Shown here: in pieces, positions 1 to 6,144 of the stretch
How the letters are laid out: each line of letters opens with the position of its first letter
Position numbering within the stretch: position 1 is the first letter of the stretch
DNA from: Limnohabitans sp.
GTDB lineage: Bacteria; Pseudomonadota; Gammaproteobacteria; Burkholderiales; Burkholderiaceae_C
Assembly: GCA_018883305.1 (NCBI GenBank)
Contig: VEQI01000132.1
Span: 1-8,145, forward strand
Reading direction: 5' to 3'
Length of the DNA stretch: 8,145 nt
The notes under the pieces: generated by a model
The model's database searches: none
Seen by the model: the letters and a program-made list of their open reading frames with translations, nothing else
Told to the model about the DNA's origin: nothing
Made by a program: the position numbers and the translations under genes

Positions 1-2309
1 CGCAGGCTGTCACCTTGAGCCTCATTCAAGCGGATTCAATGGCGAATCGGGGCTTGGCCAGTCTGAGCAGTGGCACCTATCTGGTGACCGCCACGGTGAC
101 GGATCTGGCAGGCAACGTCAGCCGGGTGTCCAGCCCTTACCAGTTGGTGATCGATCTGGAGGCGCCCACCAATCAGATCAGTGTGGGCAGTGTGCAACTC
201 AGTCATCACGCCATCATCGATGCCACCGCTGAAGCGGGTCATCGTCGTGCCTATATCACCCGTGAAGCCAACCAGCGTGTGATGGCGCAACTGGACCAAG
301 CTTTGCAAACAGCCGCACATCCCATGGGCGCTGAATACGTGTTTGGACGCATCTGGTCGCCAGCCATGGGCGCAGACGCAGGCTGGGTGGATCTGACAGC
401 TTTCGTGACGGATCGAACACTGAGCTGGGATGTCAGCACCTACGGTGGATTGGTTGAAGGTGCCCGCATGATCCAGTTGCAGCTTCGCGATCAAGCGGGT
501 AACCGTGGGGCTTTGCTGGAGCAGGCCTATGTCCTGGACCGCACCGCACCTGACAACGTGGTCGTTTCAGGTTCCGTTCGCTTCAGCCAGGACACGGCGC
601 CAGTGGGCATGAGTGATTCGACGCTGGGACGGGATTTGCTCACTCGTCTGGCGGCACAAACCATCACCCTCAACCTGGCCCGCCCCCTGACACAGGATCC
701 GGTCACGTCGTCTACCCTGGGGGCGGGTCAGGAACATCTGTGGGCATCGTTGGACGACGGTGCCCATTGGCTGGATGTGAGTGACCGAGTGGATGCCACA
801 GGACGCATGAGCTGGACTGGCGTGACTCTCACGGGGGCCAGCGTGCTGCGCTTCAAGGTGACGGATGTGGCCGGTAACGCCGGGACCGAATTCAACCAGG
901 CGTATGCCCTGGACATCACCCCGCCCTTGGCGGCCATCTTGCAGGCCCGCTTCCTGGCCGATACCGGTGTGGACGCCGCCAGCAAGCAGGACTTCGTCAC
1001 CGCCGAGGCCATCACCTCCATCAACCTGAACTTCAATCAATCCTTGTCCAATGGCGATCGGGTGTATGTACGTATGGGCAGTGATCAAGCGCCCTTGGAC
1101 ATCACCGAAGCCTTGCGAGATCAAGGCTTGTTTCTGAATCAAGTGTTCGCCAACGTCGAAGGATTCAGGCTGCTGACTGGTGCGCAAACCCTGTCGATGT
1201 GGGTGGAAGACCAGGTGGGCAATGTGGGGCGCGTCTTTGAACAGCGCTATGTGTACGCGCCGCAGGCGCCGGCCTTGGACCTGGATGGCGCGAATGTGGC
1301 TTCCACGACTTGGCGCAACTCGGTGTCAACGCCCATGGCGCAGAATGGTCTGTCGCTGGGGCGCGAGATCCATGTGCAGGACCTGCCCGCGGGCGTGGCA
1401 GACATTGTGGTGTCGGTGGTTTCCCCTGGTAATGACAACGGTTCCAACGAGCGACTGCTGATCACGCCGGGCATCGATGTCAATCTGAATGGCGTGGGCA
1501 CTGCTTCCTTTGCCAGCGGCTTTCTCATGGAAGGTGTGTCAGGTGCGGTGCAACTCAAGCCGTGGGGGGGTTCTGAGCTGCACTTCACCAAACTCGACGC
1601 CGTGGGCGGCTCACGTGCCTACTTCACGGCGGCGGAGATCAGTTCCTTGTTGAGCGGCTTGCGCTACTTCAACACAGCCGAAGCCGGTTCCATTCTTAGC
1701 GGTGATCGTGCCTTCGATATTTCATTGACGGATCGGGCGGGCAATGTCAGTGCGGTACAGACCACGCATTTGCTGTTGGAGAGCGGTACCCCTGTGGCAG
1801 GCCGTGATGCCACGTCAGGCACCGATCGCCTCATCGGCACCGCGGGTGACGACATCTTGTTGGGGCTGCGGGGTGACGACACGCTCATAGGCGGTCCCGG
1901 CAATGACGTGTTGTGGGGTGGAGGCGGACATACCAACGCGGCAGACGCGCAAACTGGCAACAACGTGTTTATCTGGCAAGCCGGCGACGCCAGTTCTGCC
2001 ACCCGGCCATTGCAAGCCACGGATGTGATTCGTGACTTTCGGGCCTGGAATGGAAGCAGCGGAGATCGTCTGGACATCACGGCACTGCTGCAAGGCTACA
2101 GCGCCAGCCAGTTCGCCGGTCTGGGGCAATGGGTCCAGGTGGACAACCAGGCCGTGGTGCAAGGCGTGGCAGGCAGCACCCGAATCACCATTGATGTCAA
2201 TGGTGCGCAATCCGGCGGTGCATTGCAGCTCATCGAGCTTCAGGGCGTGAGCCTGTCATCCAACGTGGCCCAGGACCTGGTGAATTCACAACTTTTGAAG
2301 GTGCTTTGA
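1..2309 (+). CDS. Giant type I-secreted Ig-like/RTX adhesin, C-terminal part (5' end outside window)
   Basis: This is the C-terminal part of a large surface adhesin. The frame is open to the left edge (first full codon at 3), so the TTG at 15 is not a real start. Ig-like beta-sandwich units end in D-x-x-G-N motifs at about 102, 489, 864, 1209 and 1731. Most are followed by a Tyr-rich strand and a D-x-x-x-P hinge, as in the BIg domains of SiiE- and BapA-type proteins. A larger, different domain covers about 1260-1770. An RTX block (1836-1928) and a type I secretion C-terminal domain (about 1962-2306) follow. By family knowledge, such proteins leave the cell through an ABC transporter, membrane fusion protein and TolC-like channel, then fold on external calcium and mediate adhesion or biofilm formation. 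The stop overlaps the next start. The specific ligand cannot be read from sequence. Confidence 0.9.
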   Translation, partial: QAVTLSLIQADSMANRGLASLSSGTYLVTATVTDLAGNVSRVSSPYQLVIDLEAPTNQISVGSVQLSHHAIIDATAEAGHRRAYITREANQRVMAQLDQALQTAAHPMGAEYVFGRIWSPAMGADAGWVDLTAFVTDRTLSWDVSTYGGLVEGARMIQLQLRDQAGNRGALLEQAYVLDRTAPDNVVVSGSVRFSQDTAPVGMSDSTLGRDLLTRLAAQTITLNLARPLTQDPVTSSTLGAGQEHLWASLDDGAHWLDVSDRVDATGRMSWTGVTLTGASVLRFKVTDVAGNAGTEFNQAYALDITPPLAAILQARFLADTGVDAASKQDFVTAEAITSINLNFNQSLSNGDRVYVRMGSDQAPLDITEALRDQGLFLNQVFANVEGFRLLTGAQTLSMWVEDQVGNVGRVFEQRYVYAPQAPALDLDGANVASTTWRNSVSTPMAQNGLSLGREIHVQDLPAGVADIVVSVVSPGNDNGSNERLLITPGIDVNLNGVGTASFASGFLMEGVSGAVQLKPWGGSELHFTKLDAVGGSRAYFTAAEISSLLSGLRYFNTAEAGSILSGDRAFDISLTDRAGNVSAVQTTHLLLESGTPVAGRDATSGTDRLIGTAGDDILLGLRGDDTLIGGPGNDVLWGGGGHTNAADAQTGNNVFIWQAGDASSATRPLQATDVIRDFRAWNGSSGDRLDITALLQGYSASQFAGLGQWVQVDNQAVVQGVAGSTRITIDVNGAQSGGALQLIELQGVSLSSNVAQDLVNSQLLKVL
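99..1226 (+). repeat. Diverged Ig-like domain repeats in the first adhesin
   Basis: Four D-x-x-G-N signatures (TDLAGN, RDQAGN, TDVAGN, EDQVGN) recur in frame at 99-116, 486-503, 861-878 and 1206-1223, spaced about 129, 125 and 115 residues apart. Each lies in the last strands of a unit, and most are followed by a hinge such as DRTAP or DITPP. The units differ strongly at both DNA and protein level. They are therefore old, diverged domains and not recent tandem copies. In known BIg domains, Asp residues at the domain junctions bind calcium and stiffen the rod. Confidence 0.8.
1260..1770 (+). other. Larger non-canonical (cadherin-like?) domain before the RTX block
   Basis: The gap between the fourth and fifth D-x-x-G-N motifs is about 174 residues, against 115-129 for the earlier units. 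The segment starts with a LDLDG motif (1275-1289). It contains an Asp/Asn/Gly-rich stretch around 1428-1500, an AAEISSLLSGLRYFNT segment, and ends in TDRAGN (1728-1745). The layout recalls long cadherin-like repeats of RTX adhesins, which begin with LDLD and end with a tyrosine or phenylalanine N-T turn before the last strands. I recognise the style but not a named family. The coordinates are approximate. Confidence 0.5.
1836..1928 (+). other. RTX glycine/aspartate nonapeptide block
   Basis: Three consecutive nonapeptide-like units fit G-G-x-G-x-D-x-hydrophobic-x: GTAGDDILL, GLRGDDTLI and GGPGNDVLW, followed by GGGG. In RTX proteins these form a parallel beta-roll that binds calcium outside the cell, driving folding after type I export. 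Only about three units are present. This is short, but typical of adhesins where the block simply precedes the secretion signal. Confidence 0.9.
1962..2306 (+). other. Type I secretion C-terminal target domain
   Basis: After the RTX block the protein ends in about 115 residues that resemble the type I secretion C-terminal domain of large RTX adhesins (the VCA0849-type family). The visible signature is an N-x-F-x-W strand, then D-V-I-R-D-F (2022-2039), then a D-R-L-D-I-T-x-L-L segment. Beta strands and a hydrophobic tail ending LLKVL follow. The extreme C-terminus of such proteins is read by the ABC exporter, so this adhesin is expected to leave the cell C-terminus first without a Sec signal. 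Confidence 0.8.
2297..2303 (+). promoter_or_regulatory. Ribosome binding site for the MotB/SiiA-like gene
   Basis: GAAGGTG lies five bases before the ATG at 2309, inside the last codons of the upstream adhesin. It supports ATG 2309 over the in-frame TTG at 2306, which would sit too close to the site. The stop and start form TGATG (2307-2311), a one-base overlap typical of translational coupling. Confidence 0.7.
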
Positions 2310-2971
2310 TGCAAACCAGCGATACCGACGACAACGCAGCCATCTTCTGGCCCGGCTACGTGGATGCCATCTCCAATCTGGTGCTCAACCTGCTGTTTCT
2401 GGTCATGATTCTTTGTCTGGCCGTATTTGTCATGAGCCAGAACACGCAGAGATCCACCCGCGCGGGGTCAACGTCATCGGTCCCCAAAGAAGCTCAGTAT
2501 GAAGAGTCCCAACCCGATCGTGGCACCCGGTTGAGCTCTGGCGGGAAGACCGAGACGGTGCAGAAAAAAGCCGAGATCGAGGTTCGTCCCTCTCCTCAAG
2601 GCGACAAACTGGGGGCGGTTCGAATCCAGAGCCAGACCATCTCTGAGCAAGGCGCCTATCTGGAGGTTCACTATCTGGAGGACGCACTCGATCTGAGCCC
2701 TGCGGCTGCCCAAAGCGTTCGAGATCGTCTCCTGCCCCTCATCAGAGATGGTTACAGCCAGTGGGAACTGGTGGTGGTGACGGACACCGCCTATGCCGCC
2801 ATGCGCCGTGGTGCATTACTGCGCCTGCTGAGATTGCGTGAAGCGTTGCAACACATTGAGCTGCCTGGCTTGAAGACCAACACCCGCATCGAATCCGGGG
2901 GAACCACTTCCTCCACCGTCGTGGTGCGCTTGTATGGACGACGTGCCACTGAAACCCCCCAAAACCCCTGA
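2309..2971 (+). CDS. MotB/SiiA-like inner-membrane protein with degenerate OmpA-like periplasmic domain
   Basis: This 220-residue protein is the likely stator-type partner of the proton channel encoded next. Residues 1-16 are short and acidic. One transmembrane helix spans about 20-42. Its entry, GYVDAISNLVLNLLFLVMIL, lines up by eye with the MotB Y-x-D plus hydrophobic pattern, which makes Asp19 (2363-2365) the candidate proton-carrying residue. A disordered charged linker follows (about 45-100). A compact alpha/beta domain then covers about 101-210, with strands LEVHYLED, WELVVVTDT and TVVVRLYGRR around helices. That order suits an OmpA/MotB C-terminal fold, but the usual peptidoglycan-binding consensus is poorly kept. 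Length and layout resemble SiiA of Salmonella SPI-4. Alternatives are ZorB- or ExbD-like proteins. The family class is fairly sure; the role in adhesin control is inferred from context. Confidence 0.75.
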   Translation: MQTSDTDDNAAIFWPGYVDAISNLVLNLLFLVMILCLAVFVMSQNTQRSTRAGSTSSVPKEAQYEESQPDRGTRLSSGGKTETVQKKAEIEVRPSPQGDKLGAVRIQSQTISEQGAYLEVHYLEDALDLSPAAAQSVRDRLLPLIRDGYSQWELVVVTDTAYAAMRRGALLRLLRLREALQHIELPGLKTNTRIESGGTTSSTVVVRLYGRRATETPQNP

Positions 2972-2984
2972 GCCACTGATTCCT

Positions 2985-2990
2985 GAAAGG
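2985..2990 (+). promoter_or_regulatory. Ribosome binding site for the MotA/SiiB-like gene
   Basis: GAAAGG lies eight bases before ATG 2999, in the 27-base gap after the previous stop. No hairpin or T-run is visible in the gap, so read-through transcription is expected. Confidence 0.65.
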
Positions 2991-2998
2991 CGATTTTT

Positions 2999-4447
2999 AT
3001 GCGCTCCATTCAAGCCCTCACATTCAAAGCCCTGTTTCCCCTGGGGGCCGTGCTGGTCCTGGGCCTGGTTTTCTATCCACAGATCGTTGACTCGATCTTG
3101 TTCACGCCACACCCCGCCATTGTGTTCATCATCTTTGGATTGATGGCGCTAGGGGCGTTGCTGCTCATGATCAACCTCAAGCACCTGGCCACAGACCATC
3201 GTGCATTTCTTCAAGTGAAAGTCGATGTGCTCAACAAAGGGCAGGAGGCCTTGCAACTGCTCAGCCAGCGCGATGGTCGATTCCGCACCCTGGCGAGCTT
3301 GCTGGTGTTGGACCCGCTGCCAGACAGCCAGGCGCATCGCCAGGCTTGTGAGGATGAGATGGCGCATCTGCAGCGTGGTTACCAGGAGGCCCTGTCCTTT
3401 CCGTCGTTCTTGAGCGGTTCGTTGGTGGGGTTGGGTCTGGTGGGCACCTTCATTGGCTTGCTGGGCGCTCTGGGTGACATTGCAGATCTGATTGCTGGCT
3501 TGAGCAGCATGAACGACGCCAACAAAAACATGTTGGAGCTGTTCTCTCAGTTGGTTCAACAACTGCAGAACCCCATGAAGAGCATGGCGACGGCCTTCGT
3601 GGCTTCCTTGTATGGCCTGGTGGGTTCCATGACCTTGGGCTTCATGTTGATCGCACAACGCAAGTTCACGCCGGAACTGTTGGGCGAGTGGCGCAGCTTG
3701 GTGAACGAACACCTGGCGCGGGTGCACGCTGGGTCATCGGGCCATGCGTCGCGTGACGGACTCGTCAGCTTGCATCAAGAGATCAGCACCGACACGCAAC
3801 AGTGGCAATTGCTGTTCTCTCAACTGCGTGCAGAGCACAAGCAACTCATTGAACACATGCAGCAACTGCAGCAACAGTGCGTGCACATGATCTGGCAGGC
3901 CCAGGAGCAGCATCAGGAAATGATCAAGCGCATGGACTCCAGGCAACAAGACCTGCAGCAACACACGCAGCAGCAGGTGCTGATCATCCAGGCCGAATCA
4001 CGTGAACTGGCCCGCGTGCTGCACGAGCGCAATGAAACCGATGCACTGGTGCGACGGGCCCTGGGTGAGGGGCAGCATTGGATGCAGACCCTCATGCAGC
4101 TGCAAGAAACGGCAGGCCAGTTCGTGGCCCAGCAACAGCAGCAAAGCGTCACAGAAGTGGCTGCCACCCAGGCATCGACTGAAATGATGGGCCAACTGCT
4201 GGAGCGCCTGCAACGTGCCGACGAACGGCAGCACCACGAGGTGCAATCACTGGCACAAGAGGTTCGTCAGCTGGTGAGCAATATCCAGCGCTTTGAAACC
4301 ACGGCGCGTCAGATGTCGACCTCGGTGCTGCACAACGTGGATGCCCACCAGCAAGCCTTGCAGGAAAGCATTGCCAAGCTGCGCACCCTGCTGGCCTTCG
4401 AGGTTGGCGAGGTGAGTCTGGCACCGTCCAAATCCCCAACCAACTGA
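2999..4447 (+). CDS. MotA/TolQ/ExbB-type proton channel protein with long coiled-coil tail (SiiB-like)
   Basis: This 482-residue inner-membrane protein has four predicted helices: about 9-29, 39-60, 136-165 and 197-220. The third carries the family-typical stretch LVGLGLVGTFIGLLGAL. The fourth follows PMKSMATAFVASLYGLVGSM, matching the A-T-A-x-x-x-S/T-x-x-G pattern of MotA/TolQ/ExbB proteins. Residues 61-135 form the cytoplasmic loop between helices 2 and 3. After residue 222 there are about 260 residues with no membrane segment, rich in Gln, Glu, Leu and His. They look like a long cytoplasmic coiled coil, longer than the C-terminus of flagellar MotA. With the preceding MotB-like protein it should form a proton-driven stator-like complex. 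SiiB of SPI-4 is of similar size as I recall it, and ZorA also combines a MotA core with a long tail. Adhesin genes on both sides favour the SiiB-like role. Confidence 0.8.
   Translation: MRSIQALTFKALFPLGAVLVLGLVFYPQIVDSILFTPHPAIVFIIFGLMALGALLLMINLKHLATDHRAFLQVKVDVLNKGQEALQLLSQRDGRFRTLASLLVLDPLPDSQAHRQACEDEMAHLQRGYQEALSFPSFLSGSLVGLGLVGTFIGLLGALGDIADLIAGLSSMNDANKNMLELFSQLVQQLQNPMKSMATAFVASLYGLVGSMTLGFMLIAQRKFTPELLGEWRSLVNEHLARVHAGSSGHASRDGLVSLHQEISTDTQQWQLLFSQLRAEHKQLIEHMQQLQQQCVHMIWQAQEQHQEMIKRMDSRQQDLQQHTQQQVLIIQAESRELARVLHERNETDALVRRALGEGQHWMQTLMQLQETAGQFVAQQQQQSVTEVAATQASTEMMGQLLERLQRADERQHHEVQSLAQEVRQLVSNIQRFETTARQMSTSVLHNVDAHQQALQESIAKLRTLLAFEVGEVSLAPSKSPTN
3785..4408 (+). other. Gln-rich coiled-coil tail of the MotA-like protein
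   Basis: Residues about 263-470 are almost free of Pro and Gly and run in heptad-like spacing of Leu, Met, Val and Ile between Gln and Glu clusters (for example EHMQQLQQQC and QQDLQQHTQQQVLIIQ). By MotA topology this tail lies in the cytoplasm. Repeated CAG/CAA codons explain the low-complexity DNA here; it is coding sequence and not a separate repeat. Confidence 0.7.
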
Positions 4448-4471
4448 TCTGTCAACACGTCGCATTTGTTC

Positions 4472-4475
4472 GGAG
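4472..4475 (+). promoter_or_regulatory. Ribosome binding site for the second adhesin
   Basis: GGAG lies seven bases before ATG 4483, in the 35-base gap after the MotA-like gene. No terminator-like hairpin is visible in 4448-4482 and I see no convincing promoter there, so the adhesin is probably transcribed with the genes upstream. Confidence 0.65.
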
Positions 4476-4482
4476 CGTCATC

Positions 4483-4752
4483 ATGGCCAACCCTTCCACC
4501 AAAACCATCAAGATCAACCAAACCATTCGACTGGACATTGACTTCAGTCAGGTGGAGTCCGTTCGGATCGTGGACGTGGATCTGTTGATTCTGCTCAAGG
4601 ATGGTCAACGCCTCATCATCCCTGAAGGGGCAGTGCGCGCCATGATGGACAACGACTTTGCCATTTTTTTCAAGAATCGGCAGGTCAATGTTGCACAACT
4701 CATGGAGTTGCAAACCTTTGAGTCCAAACGTGTGACTGAGGTGGGGATTGCG
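4483..4752 (+). other. BapA-prefix-like N-terminal domain
   Basis: Residues 1-90 show alternating beta strands with a D-G-Q-R-L-I-I-P-E-G-A turn and no hydrophobic signal sequence. Large type I-secreted biofilm proteins often start with such a prefix, followed by a disordered linker and a Gly/Ala hydrophobic stretch, the same order as here. The assignment is by eye; a profile search would be decisive. Confidence 0.55.
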
Positions 4753-6144
4753 CAAAAGCCTGCCTTGCCAGAAAAGCCACCGGTCGATGCAGCAGCCGAT
4801 GTCAACCGTCTGGATCTCAAGTCCTCAGAGGCTACGGACGCTCTCAAGGAGCCCGTTGATCGTCAAGACACGATTGAATCGCGTGAAGCGCAGCCCATTG
4901 CCACGCAGCCCGCACAGGCTAACACCGAGGCCAATACCCTGTCACGACAGGAGGCGCTGGCGCTGGATCAACGGAGTGAATCAGCGCAAGCGGTGACTTC
5001 GGAAAACGCGCTCGCGAGTGCAGCACCAACGAGTGCGCGCTCGTCTTCATCCACCGAGATCGTTTCAACTTCAGCGAACCGCAAAGAGACCTCGTTGCCT
5101 GACACGACCACACCCGCCGAAGCGGCCGCCCTGGATCCAGGCATGTCTTCTTTGTGGAAATATGCCGTGGGTGCGCTGGGCGCGGGGTTGTCTGCGGTGG
5201 CCACGCGCCTGGGCAGCAAAAGCGTGGTGGAAGCGGTCGCAGCGGTGAACCCCACCAATGCGGCTGCATTCAGTGACTATCTGAGCATTTCTGGTACCGT
5301 GGCCCTGGGTCCTCTGGTGGCCTCCAAGGTGAACATGCAGGTCCTGGGGCGTGACGCCAACGGCAAGGTGATCCGCTTGTCGGGCCTGCTAGACACCAAG
5401 GTGCCCGATGATGCCTACGATCTGACCAAAGGCATTACCCAGGTTTCCGTGCAGGCCAGCGGCAAATACGATTTGCGCCTCAATGTCAAGTCTTACACCG
5501 GACCGGTGGTGGTGGTGCTGAGCGACGCCAACGGCGTCGGCACCCCAGACTACAAGGACGAAGCCACCCAAAAAGAACTCAGTCTGGGTGACCTGATGCT
5601 GCGTGCCAGCAACGTCATCAATGGCACCAATGTGCCCACGTTCAACATCACGCCGCTGACTGAACTGGCCGTGCGCACGGCTTTGGGACCCGAGAAATCG
5701 GCCAAGACACAGGAAGTGCCCATTGACAGCACGACTGTAAACAAAGCCAACGTGGCCATTGCGCAGGCGTTCGGGTTGGGGACCGGTGAAAACGTGGCCA
5801 GTTCCCCCCTGAAGACGGTGCTGGATACCGGCTACAAGGTGGACGGCACGGTGGAGAGCAACTACGCGCTGGCGCTGGCCGCGCTCTCGGGTGTGGACAG
5901 CAAGCAAACGGGCACCACCACCGCTGAAAAGGTCAACCAGACCTTGAGTGGCATTGAAAAGACTTTCACAACCACCAATCCCCTGACCACCAACTCGCTC
6001 AGCGCACCCGTGTTGCAGCAATTGATGAGTGGCGCCTTGCAGGTTCAGCCAGTGGTGGTGCAACAAACGGGTGACACCACGCTGAACCTGACGGACAAGT
6101 TGGCTGCGAACTCACCAACAGCGTTGGCGTCAAGTCGGTCGTGA
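4483..6144 (+). CDS. Second giant adhesin, N-terminal (BapA-prefix-like) part; frame ends at a stop before its Ig-like array
   Basis: The 553-residue frame starts with a good ribosome binding site and has no Sec signal peptide, as expected for type I export. Residues 1-90 form a beta-rich domain (IRLDIDF, VDLLILLKDGQRLIIPEGA, FAIFFKNRQVNV) like the prefix domain of BapA-type proteins. Residues 91-216 are an Ala/Thr/Ser/Glu-rich disordered linker. Residues 221-246 are a Gly/Ala hydrophobic segment beginning SLWKYAVGALGAG. Residues about 262-470 are a beta-sandwich plus helical module with the motif NITPLTELAVRTALG. The stop at 6142-6144 follows some 12 residues of unlikely sequence. The protein sense resumes in another frame (next entry), so this is probably the N-terminal half of a split or frameshifted adhesin. 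In BapA- and SiiE-like proteins this end is cell-proximal and takes part in retention. Confidence 0.75.
   Translation: MANPSTKTIKINQTIRLDIDFSQVESVRIVDVDLLILLKDGQRLIIPEGAVRAMMDNDFAIFFKNRQVNVAQLMELQTFESKRVTEVGIAQKPALPEKPPVDAAADVNRLDLKSSEATDALKEPVDRQDTIESREAQPIATQPAQANTEANTLSRQEALALDQRSESAQAVTSENALASAAPTSARSSSSTEIVSTSANRKETSLPDTTTPAEAAALDPGMSSLWKYAVGALGAGLSAVATRLGSKSVVEAVAAVNPTNAAAFSDYLSISGTVALGPLVASKVNMQVLGRDANGKVIRLSGLLDTKVPDDAYDLTKGITQVSVQASGKYDLRLNVKSYTGPVVVVLSDANGVGTPDYKDEATQKELSLGDLMLRASNVINGTNVPTFNITPLTELAVRTALGPEKSAKTQEVPIDSTTVNKANVAIAQAFGLGTGENVASSPLKTVLDTGYKVDGTVESNYALALAALSGVDSKQTGTTTAEKVNQTLSGIEKTFTTTNPLTTNSLSAPVLQQLMSGALQVQPVVVQQTGDTTLNLTDKLAANSPTALASSRS
5143..5220 (+). other. Gly/Ala-rich hydrophobic segment in the adhesin N-terminus
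   Basis: Residues 221-246 run from MSSLWKYAVG to TRLGSK, with a hydrophobic Gly/Ala core. It is too polar and too far inside to be a signal peptide. It could insert in or pass through an outer-membrane channel as a retention plug, or be a simple spacer helix. The function is inferred only from position between prefix and exoplasmic modules. Confidence 0.45.
5266..5892 (+). other. Secreted-protein beta-sandwich plus helical module with ITPLTEL motif
   Basis: Residues 262-470 begin ISGTVALGPLV, continue with VQASGKYDLRLNVKSYTGPV, reach NITPLTELAVRTALG and end in YALALAALSGVD. I know this order from many proteobacterial exported proteins: an ISGTV...G.Y carboxypeptidase-regulatory-like sandwich, followed by an N-I-T-P-L-T-x-L segment and helices with x-A-L-G-L. 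Its exact function is unknown to me. It closes the N-terminal module before the Ig-like array. Confidence 0.6.
6075..6144 (+). other. Frame break (-1) inside the second adhesin, with GTGA stop/start overlap
   Basis: Two frames overlap here. The frame from 4483 ends at TGA 6142-6144. The frame that carries the Ig-like array is open from 6075 (after TGA 6072-6074). The array frame makes sensible protein from about 6111 (LTNSVGVKSVVTVVLSS), while the other frame reads an unconvincing SPTALASSRS tail. One missing base near 6108-6113 (for example a lost C in AAC-CTC) would restore a single protein reading LAANLTNSVGVK. There is no slippery heptamer for programmed slippage. The bases GTGA at 6141-6144 could allow re-initiation, but no ribosome binding site precedes them. 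Confidence 0.8.

Noticed and set aside
2306..2308. TTG at 2306 as start of the MotB-like gene
   Set aside because: The ATG at 2309 has better spacing to GAAGGTG and gives the usual stop/start overlap.
2955..2968. C6-A4-C4 run at the end of the MotB-like gene as a regulatory or slippage site
   Set aside because: It affects only the last few residues (T-P-Q-N-P) after the folded domain, so slippage would have little effect, and no hairpin is seen.
3840..4145. CAG/CAA-rich stretch as a DNA satellite
   Set aside because: It is explained by Gln codons of the coiled-coil tail, has no fixed repeat period, and stays in frame.
2309..4447. Zorya anti-phage system (ZorA/ZorB)
   Set aside because: The MotA-with-tail plus MotB-like pair fits superficially, but no ZorC, ZorD or ZorE is present. 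The gene order is MotB-like first, the OmpA-like domain is degenerate, and both sides are adhesin genes.
2309..4447. Flagellar MotA/MotB or TolQR/ExbBD genes
   Set aside because: There are no flagellar, tol or tonB neighbours. The MotA-like tail is much longer than in these families, and the periplasmic domain lacks the clear MotB consensus and is too large for ExbD/TolR.
5389..6066. Long minus-strand open frames (for example 3149-3727 and 5389-6066)
   Set aside because: They lie fully opposite well-supported plus-strand genes. Their proteins are His/Gln/Arg-rich antisense shadows without recognisable domains, and I see no sensible start signals.
6075..6144. Programmed -1 ribosomal frameshift
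   Set aside because: I read every codon of the overlap and found no X-XXY-YYZ slippery heptamer or homopolymer; a simple base loss explains the break better.
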